From NCBI RefSeq assembly GCF_028769735.1, contig NC_088179.1, forward strand, positions 9,205,950 to 9,269,949: a stretch of 64,000 nucleotides of DNA. The letters are read 5' to 3'. This DNA comes from Zonotrichia leucophrys gambelii. Its lineage: Eukaryota; Chordata; Aves; Passeriformes; Passerellidae. A program made the translations under genes and the position numbers. The notes beneath the pieces were generated by a model that was not told the DNA's origin, did no database searches, and saw only the letters and a program-made list of their open reading frames with translations. The first letter of the stretch is position 1, and every line of letters begins with the position of its first letter. Shown here piece by piece: positions 55,101 through 64,000 of the stretch.

Positions 55101-58100
55101 AAGGACTGGTGCCCTGGGCTGGCTTTTGTGAGCCCCAGGAAGGTATGGCAGCCTGGGCATGGGCACAGTCTGTGGTGCTGGGGCTGGTCAGTTCTGTGGC
55201 CCTGAGCTGTCCCTGAGAGCAGAATGACAGGCACCAAGGCTGGAGACAGCTGCAAGAGGGATTGCAGTGCTGGAGCAATGCAGAACTGGCTTTAGCTGCA
55301 GGCCCTGATTCTGCTCTCTTTTGTACTGATGTTTAATTCTGGACTATCACTCCCAGAACCTCAGGCTCTCCACCACTTTCAATTAGAGCAGAAATCAATA
55401 CTTTTAAAAGCCAAAAGAAGTTGCAGCCAAAATAAAGGGACCTGAATACTTTTGAGGAAATGTCCTTAATCATAGCCTTGAGACATGCAAGTAGCACATC
55501 AGCATTATTTTATGACACTGACTTTTAGTCCTTCCATTTTCAGTATAGTTTTGTCCTCTTTAAATGCCCAAATAATTTCCAGTAAGAGCTAATAAATTCA
55601 GGAGGGGGAAGAAATAGGTGCTGTTTGAAACCATTGTGCTGAAACCACCTATTGTCTGTTTGAATTAATCAGATGGTTCTTTTATTCCTCCCATGTGCTT
55701 CCCTTCTTTTAGAGCATCTTTTAGGAAAAGAGGAGGTAACCTGCAGGGAAGGGCCTTGTGTCCATGAGGACAATGCTATTTTGAGAACCAGATTTTTTTC
55801 TTGAGAGAAATGCATTCTCTGATGTTACTTCAAACTGTTGATGATGTTTCAATAATCACTTGCTAAGATGCATCTTTCTGTGTATATTTTATGGCTGTTC
55901 ACAGTGTAGGAATATTTGCCTTCAAATATTTCTTGGAGAAGAAAAGATGCATGTTCATCACTGCATGTCTCCAATAACTACATTAAATTTTTTTGCTTTC
56001 TACTGTTGTTTTCCAATGATAGGAATTGTTGTGCAAGTTTTGATATAAACAAATAAATTAAAATAAAAACCTTGTGTAAAATACCTTAGAACCTAACATA
56101 AGAGAAGTATAAGAAGGCAGAAGAGAAATATTGAAAGGTGGCATTAGGAGGTAAAATGATAGGTGAAAATAGATGATTTAAACTTAGGTCTCCTGAGTGT
56201 CAATCTTTTGCGCAGTTCAGACAACTGTGTCTTTTAAAAATTTGTTTCACTAAGACTATTAAAACTTCATCTACAGAGATAATGAAACCTAACTCAGTAG
56301 AAGCACTTTTAGAAGCACATAATCTCTTATGGAAATTGAAAGGGAACATTTTTCCTGTTTGTGGTTTTATTCTGTTTGTTACAGTGAACAGAAAAAATCA
56401 CTGGAGTGGTCTGTGGAATGCAAAAGCTGGAAAATACACAAAAGACAATATAAAATGACAAATTTTAATTTTTAGATGTTTTCACTCATTCCTTATGCAG
56501 TGAGCAAATAATAAACAACAATCTAACAACATATTTTCATATTTCAGTGTCTCCTTAAAGAATAAAAATATACTTCAGAAGGATAAGAGAATCATTCTGT
56601 ATTTCTAAAATTAACTATGAAAGGGAGATTATCCATGTATGTCTAAAAGTTATGCATAACCTTTGCACTACAAATATCTCATTTCAAAAATGTCATGTTC
56701 TCCTTATACAGTAGGGCTTCCATGAGGCTATTTTAAGCACTGTGCTTCTTGCTTCCAGATGAGACCTGGAGTTACCAGAGCTGCATCTCATTTCCCTTAA
56801 AGCTTGTTGGAACCAGATAGCTGCTTGGATAGTGCCCTACTGAGCACACAGAGTTCCTGCTCAAGCAGCAGGATTGTTTGCAAGGGTTGTTGTGCCTCCA
56901 GGTTATCAGCTGTGGTATTTTGGGTGGCTCTGATGCAAACAAGGAGGTGCTGGCACAGCATTCAGAGCTCCCAGGGCAGCTCCAGTGGGGACAGAGGCCC
57001 ATGGAGCAGGTGCTGAGCATCATTCCCTGAGCACATCCCCTGTGCTCAACCTCCCCACAGGCCTGCTCTCTTGTGCTTGTGTGTCTGTAATAGAAGCACT
57101 CACAAGAGGTTTGTGGTGCCCTCTGAGATGGATGTTTGAGGAAAGCTGCACCTGGTGGGGAAAGAAACAATTCTCACTTTGATTTCTTCCACTTGGCTTT
57201 GGATCAGGACTCGAGTATGATGCATACAAGTGGCAGAGTCACAATACAAGTTACAGGCAACAGTTTCATCAAGGACATAGTAATTCATGTTGGAAAGCAC
57301 TTAATTACTCCATGTTTAGAGCAGACAACATGGCAGCATGGATATCACCAACATGCCAGCATGGTTCACTTTTCATAGAAGTTTATGTTCCCAGCAGGCA
57401 CCGAATGCTTCTTCTGCCTGATAAATGTCAAGTACTTTAAGCAACCCTGCCTGTTCTTATCTGGAGATTGCCAAATCATTTCCTTTCATTGGGTTTGGGA
57501 TCCTGCCAGGGCTTCTCCATTCATGCACATCTATCCCTGCCAAATGTTGGTAACACCGGAAACTCCTGCTCCTTTCATTGGCTTTGCACAGCTTTGTTTA
57601 GCTGCAGGATTCCTGCTACTTTTCTCTCCTATTCTGGGCTGGAGCAGTAGTTCATGGTTCATATTCCATTTATGGGTGTGCTATAGAGTTCAGCCCTTGC
57701 CAGGGAGCTGTGTTTCAGAGTAGAAACTGTTGTTAAATAAATTTAAGTGTCTTGCACCACAGACTTCTTAAAGATAATTCAGTTTGCCTCCTGAATGTCC
57801 TCCTGCACCTGAGGGAGTTCCTAGTGGGTTTGAACAGTTCCTCTGTTCCTAGTAATGATAAAAAACCTTTCTTTGTTATTAAGTCTATCCATTTACCTGT
57901 GTACTTTCTCTAGTGAGTCTTATAGCAACAGATGTTCATGCTCTGAGGACCATATAGGAGGTAACTTTTAAGGTTTCTAAAATGTTTAAACAATTTAGTT
58001 TAAAATTTTAGTTTGAAAAGCCCAATTGGTCATGAAGGGGAAAAGATCTCAGTAACACACGCTGGAAATAGATGGTTAGGTAAAAATCTAGAGCAGAGGA

Positions 58101-59681
58101 AAAATGCTTTAAATAGCAAATGGAAAGTAAATCACCTTGTCATGTTTTACCCTGTCTCATACAGCAGAACTGGGTCATTTGACCTTTTTGTTGATAATGT
58201 CACCAATATATTCTAGGCTAGTGCTACATATCATGCAATGGCAGATGAGGCTCTATGTGTCATTGTGGTACTTAATTTCAACCCATGCAAAAATACAAGA
58301 CTGGATGGCAGAATGTCAATTGTTTTTCCTTGACATTTCTCATTTCCTCATTTGTAATGTAATAACCTGTGGATGTTGTATATAGGAACTCCAACAGCCA
58401 AGGACAGGTTTAGACAGTGTAGTAGAACCTCTTCAGCTGGATAAAAATTGTGAAAATTGAGTGAGGGAAGAGGAGAATACTTTTTTCTAGCAATTTAAAA
58501 CCACAGTACTTTTGACCACTTTTGACAGGTTTTAGAAAAAATATCAGTTAGCCTTGAATGACCACAGCACAAGAGTAACTCAGCTTTTGATTATTTTGTG
58601 ATCATTAACATCCATCCTGATAAAGACATCAAAGAGTGGGGTTGTGGCTGTATGACAGAGCCATTCTCAGCATGGCACCTGTGGCACAGAAGATGTAAAA
58701 GGCAGCACTGGGAACAGGGATCTGAGGAAGCAGAGGAGCAGGAAATGTTCCTTTCTCAGGTACCCGTTAGTGATGGCAGTGTGATGCACAGGGAACTGAA
58801 GACTGTTAGAAGCCTGTGTTTACAAAACACAGAATTTTCAAATGTAGCTGAAGTAGAGTTTGGGTCATGTACGACATGTTCACAAATGATAAGGCAGTTT
58901 GTGCCAGTTTCATTGGCTGTCTCTTCATTTTAATGACAGCAATCTGAATAAGATTGCTTTTGACAGAGTTGTAAATCAGATTAGCAGAGGCTGGAGAGAG
59001 GACTGAGATCAAGTTTATGCTAGTAGAATATATAAAAACATAATATACAAATAAGACACTAAACAGAAATGAAATAGTGATTTAGCTGGAAGCAGGTAAG
59101 AAAAATCTGCCAGTATTGTCAAATACATCACAAGTAATATTTTCTGCAAAGCCCAAATGATTCTGGTAGCCTACATCTTATTCCCAAAAGTCTAGCCTAA
59201 TACATTCAAGAAAATTAATTTGGGTTAATTAAAAAGACAAATTTAAAATGCATTAGGATATATCCACATGGTGAAAAACTATCAAGCTACCAAACACTCT
59301 TATCTGTGGTAGCTTTTGCATGTCCCTAGCCTGCTGCAAAGTGGATCACATTAATTGGAACCATCATGAAAGTATAATATGATTTTTTGAGTCTTTTTTG
59401 TTCCTTTTAGTTCTGGCAAGATTTCATTTCTTTTTTGCTTTGTTGTACCTTAGTTATGTGTTAAGCTAAAACAAATGCTACTAACAAAGAGTAGTCTCAT
59501 TACTTTGTACATGTACACATTCACAGCTCCTTATTCCTGAACAAAACTTGTTCATCATCTGCCTTTACTGCTACACCTTGTGGGAATTGAACAGAAGTTA
59601 TTTAGCAGATCAAAGCATGAGTTTGACAAAGTGATAACACTGTTTGAATCCTCCTCTGATAGTGACCAAACCACATTAGTA

Positions 59682-59707
59682 AGGTGCTTTAATGCAGGTG
59701 CTTTAAT
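59682..59707. repeat. 14-bp-period tandem duplication
   Basis: AGGTGCTTTAAT occurs at 59682-59693 and 59696-59707. Confidence 0.85.
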
Positions 59708-60161
59708 CCAGCTCTGAGCCAGCATCCTGCAGACTCAAAATTCTGTCTTTGAGCTGGCAGAGCATTGCCTCACTGCTGGCTTTAGGAATGTGTTCATGGC
59801 TGTTTCAAAAGGAGAGGTTTCAACTCTGTGAGTGCTGCCTGCCTGGGTTAGCATCGACATTTGCTGGCTTTTTGCTGATGGGTCAGCAGAAGGTGTCTGG
59901 AGATTTCTCTGAGCATTGAATTCAAACAGGCAGATATGCAGTAGTGAATTACAAGGAGCAGCAAAATTTGGAAAGGCAGGAAAGCTGCCATTCTAACCTG
60001 GCCACTAGTTTAGGTCTCTGTGTGTGTTTGTTTGAACTGGGGAACTTAGCAGTGAGGTATCAATTGCCTTCTAGAAACATAAGCTAGGTTTAGTGTATGT
60101 GATAAATTTGTTTCTGAACAAGTTTGTTGAGTCTGCTTAAGATAAAAGCCGACTTCACTTA

Positions 60162-60215
60162 AACATTTAATGAGGCTTTTTATTAACCCTAACATTTAAT
60201 GAGATGTTTTATTAG
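60162..60215. repeat. 25-bp imperfect tandem duplication, 29-bp period
   Basis: AACATTTAATGAGGCTTTTTATTAA-type sequence (60162-60186) recurs at 60191-60215 with a few substitutions (shared AACATTTAATGAG and TTTTATTA). It lies about 850 bases before the NYAP2 exon acceptor. Confidence 0.8.
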
Positions 60216-61021
60216 CTCTTTATGCAAAGTGAACAAAATGCAGTTTGTATGAGTTTTCTTATTGTTTAATTCATAAAGGATAATTTCCAAGAAACCCTTG
60301 ACCTCTCATTTCAAATGAATTTCATCACAATGTTTTGATTTATAATTTCAAAGACAAGGTTTTTCTGTAAGTAACCAGTGTAGAAAGGATCCAAATCTGT
60401 GAGATACTTTGTTATTCCTTGACTTCACAGAAATCTCATGAAGAGATTGATGACATTCTAACATAATAGAGTCCAGATAAATCACTAGAATTATCCCAAA
60501 AGCAGATTTTAGTTTGTGTATGAGTATTTTGCTTGTGTGTTAGTACTGAGACAATTGTGGTGCTTTATGCAAGAAGTTACTATGAATAAAAAGGTCTTGA
60601 TTCATCACTTTGTCACTGCAGAGTTACCTCACTGTCATTCCAGTATGACTGTCCAGGACCTTAAGTGTTCTCTCGGAGTCAAAAGGAGTTCACTTTGATA
60701 TTTAGTGTTATATTGTTCTCAACTCTTTGGGTCTTTAAAATCCCACAGTGATATTTGAAAAGAAGAATATTTAAAAATGGAAAGTCCCCTGTCCCAAAGA
60801 GTTTGGGAAAGAACAGATGTCTCGGAGGAAGGGAAGTGCTCACTAGTTACTTAATCCTGGAGTGTCAAAGCATTCTGGGGGAAGTCTAGGAGTGTTTTGA
60901 ATTGAGTGTTATTTTTATAGTGTTCTATTGATGTAATACCAGAGATAACCAGCAATAAGCTGGTCCCACGAAAATCCATTCCAGAATTATGGCTCTGTAA
61001 CAGAGACCCTATGGTTGATAA

Positions 61022-62617
<1,596 letters not shown>

Positions 62618-62702
62618 TTAGCCTTGGTTAAGCCTGGGTTAAAGGTTAAGTCTGATGATATTGGAGGGCTTTTCCAACCTGAATGATTCTGTGATTCTGT
62701 GT
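62618..62702 (+). mobile_element. CR1 LINE 3' end with terminal 8-bp repeats
   Basis: This severely 5'-truncated CR1 tail runs from CCTTGGTTAAGCCTGGGTTAA through TCTGATGATATTGGAGGGCT and TTTTCCAACCTGAATGATTC. It ends in two copies of GATTCTGT (62685-62692, 62693-62700), the short tandem repeat that takes the place of a poly-A tail in CR1. It sits on the sense strand of the NYAP2 intron, about 450 bases after the exon donor. It matches the family wording better than the copy at 30.5 kb, so it is probably younger. Confidence 0.88.
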
Positions 62703-64000
62703 AAACCATTCCTCTCCTTCCATGTTGTGCTGTGGAATATCTCTTTCAGCTGGGCTGGTGGTGTCTGGTTAGAAGGTTGTGCTGTGAATTGATCTGAAAA
62801 CCATCAAACCTGTAATGCACATAACCTATAAACCCGCACAGGAAGGAATGCACAGAAGGAGGCTGTGCAGGAAAACCTTAAGCCAATATTCACTTGTCAT
62901 ATGCTGTGTCATAAAATCAATGTTCTGTATGCATTCAGGTTTGCACCATGTACACCGTGTACTTCTGAGCTAGTGAAATATGGAAACTCCTTTTGAAATC
63001 AACGGGAGTCACATGTGTGAAAGCAGAACCAGGCACCAGTATTTCTGTTGCAAAAATGTTCCTGTTCAGTGGGTGTCCTGCAGTGGAAGGTCGTTCTAAC
63101 ACCTCCTGTTTCAGTGCAAAGCAGACTTGGGATGCTTTCTCCTACACTTCAGTAAAATCTGTTTGTGACTTTGAATTGTTGACACCTGCCTAATGAAAAA
63201 GCTGTCTTTGGAGAACAGCTGATCTCATGTTTGTGTAGGTACTATATTACAGCTATTGACAGCTCTATGTATGATAAACTGCACTGGTTTATTGCTGATA
63301 AAAGAGTGTTCTAGTTTCCAGGGTACTGTATCACTGTGGAAGAGAAGTGAATACCACACTGTGTTTCAGGTTGTGTTTGTGCCACTCTGTTGTGTCACCC
63401 ATCACAGTGTGGTCACAGCACTTTGAGACATGCTCAGGGTGCTCAGCAGGACAGCCCCTCTGGGTTTCCACGGGCAGAGTTGTCTGCCTCACCTCTGAAG
63501 CTGAGTGAGGACATGCCTGTCTGTAAGAATGGAGAAGCTTGGTAGCAATGGGTTAGGCTGGCCTACAGCTCATCCCTCCTGACTCACTGGCTCCACTTCT
63601 CCAGCCTCAGTGTTATTCTTATTTATCTCTGTGCACATCAGGAATAACAACTCTGCAATCAGAAGGTGAAGGTGAGAATAGAGTTAGCAAGAGGATACTA
63701 GTTGGTGCAGCAGTTTGCTTAATTTGCCTTTAGTATTTTCATGGCCTGTAGTCATTAATCCTGTTTTATGGAAGTCTCAGCTTCATGTTTTAGTAGGGTT
63801 TCATTAATTGATTGCAGTAGTAAAACTACAGTAACACCGGATTTGTGTGCTGGATGGAAGCAAGTTTGTATCTAAAAGGCAAGATGATTCTTGTAATTGG
63901 GAACAATTATGAAGGATGTGATGTGACATTTATAAATAATTTCAGTGAAATGCTAGGAAGATTTTGGCAGGTAATACCAAACATTATTAAATATACTTCC
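62703..64000. other. NYAP2 intron continuing to the window end
   Basis: I see no exon, RNA gene or repeat that I can name. Composition is mixed, with a somewhat GC-richer patch near 63.36-63.62 kb. The 3' NYAP2 exon (expected to begin by completing a lysine-type codon after GAA A) was not found before the window ends. Confidence 0.6.

Overview
This is a vertebrate nuclear window, almost certainly from a bird and probably a songbird. It is AT-rich and gene-sparse. It carries two CR1-type LINE tails of the avian/reptilian kind and one solo LTR that resembles, from memory, a family common in passerine genomes. Nothing in it is bacterial, plasmid-like or CRISPR-like.

The only protein-coding gene I can support is NYAP2 (neuronal tyrosine-phosphorylated PI3K adaptor 2), on the + strand, represented by two internal coding exons. 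A 299-nt exon (40963-41261) and a 1098-nt exon (61068-62165) are separated by a 19.8-kb intron. Both have AG acceptors and GT donors, and their phases join into one continuous frame of about 465 residues. The 5' coding exon or exons lie upstream of this window or were too short for me to find. The 3' exon or exons lie downstream. The first 41 kb therefore most likely belongs to the preceding intron, and the last 1.8 kb begins the next one.

The predicted protein segment has two copies of a Pro/Lys-rich motif (PPPKPKRxPNTxLSTS), one per exon. It also has two YxxM sites (YIEM, YEEM) that fit PI3-kinase p85 SH2 docking, a PPPY motif, and long Pro/Ser-rich disordered stretches.

Non-genic content, left to right: a poly-A run (830-854); a (CA)n microsatellite (2902-2928); a strongly GC/CpG-rich minisatellite of 42/57-bp units (8422-8840); short hairpins and direct duplications near 13.3 kb; candidate homeodomain-rich regulatory stretches near 14.3 and 16.7 kb; a CpG-containing imperfect hairpin at 20.4 kb; a solo LTR with 6-bp target duplications (23333-23577); a CR1 tail (30484-30580); a 14-bp palindrome at 39.5 kb; local tandem duplications in the large intron (49.1, 59.7 and 60.2 kb); and a second CR1 tail with its terminal 8-bp repeats (62618-62702). 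The remaining open frames are short, mostly start at non-ATG codons and look like chance frames.

I did not find a clearly new biological system. The most interesting items are the alternating-unit CpG-rich minisatellite, the compact LTR with perfect inverted CCAAT boxes, and the exon-spanning repeat of the NYAP2 Pro-rich motif.
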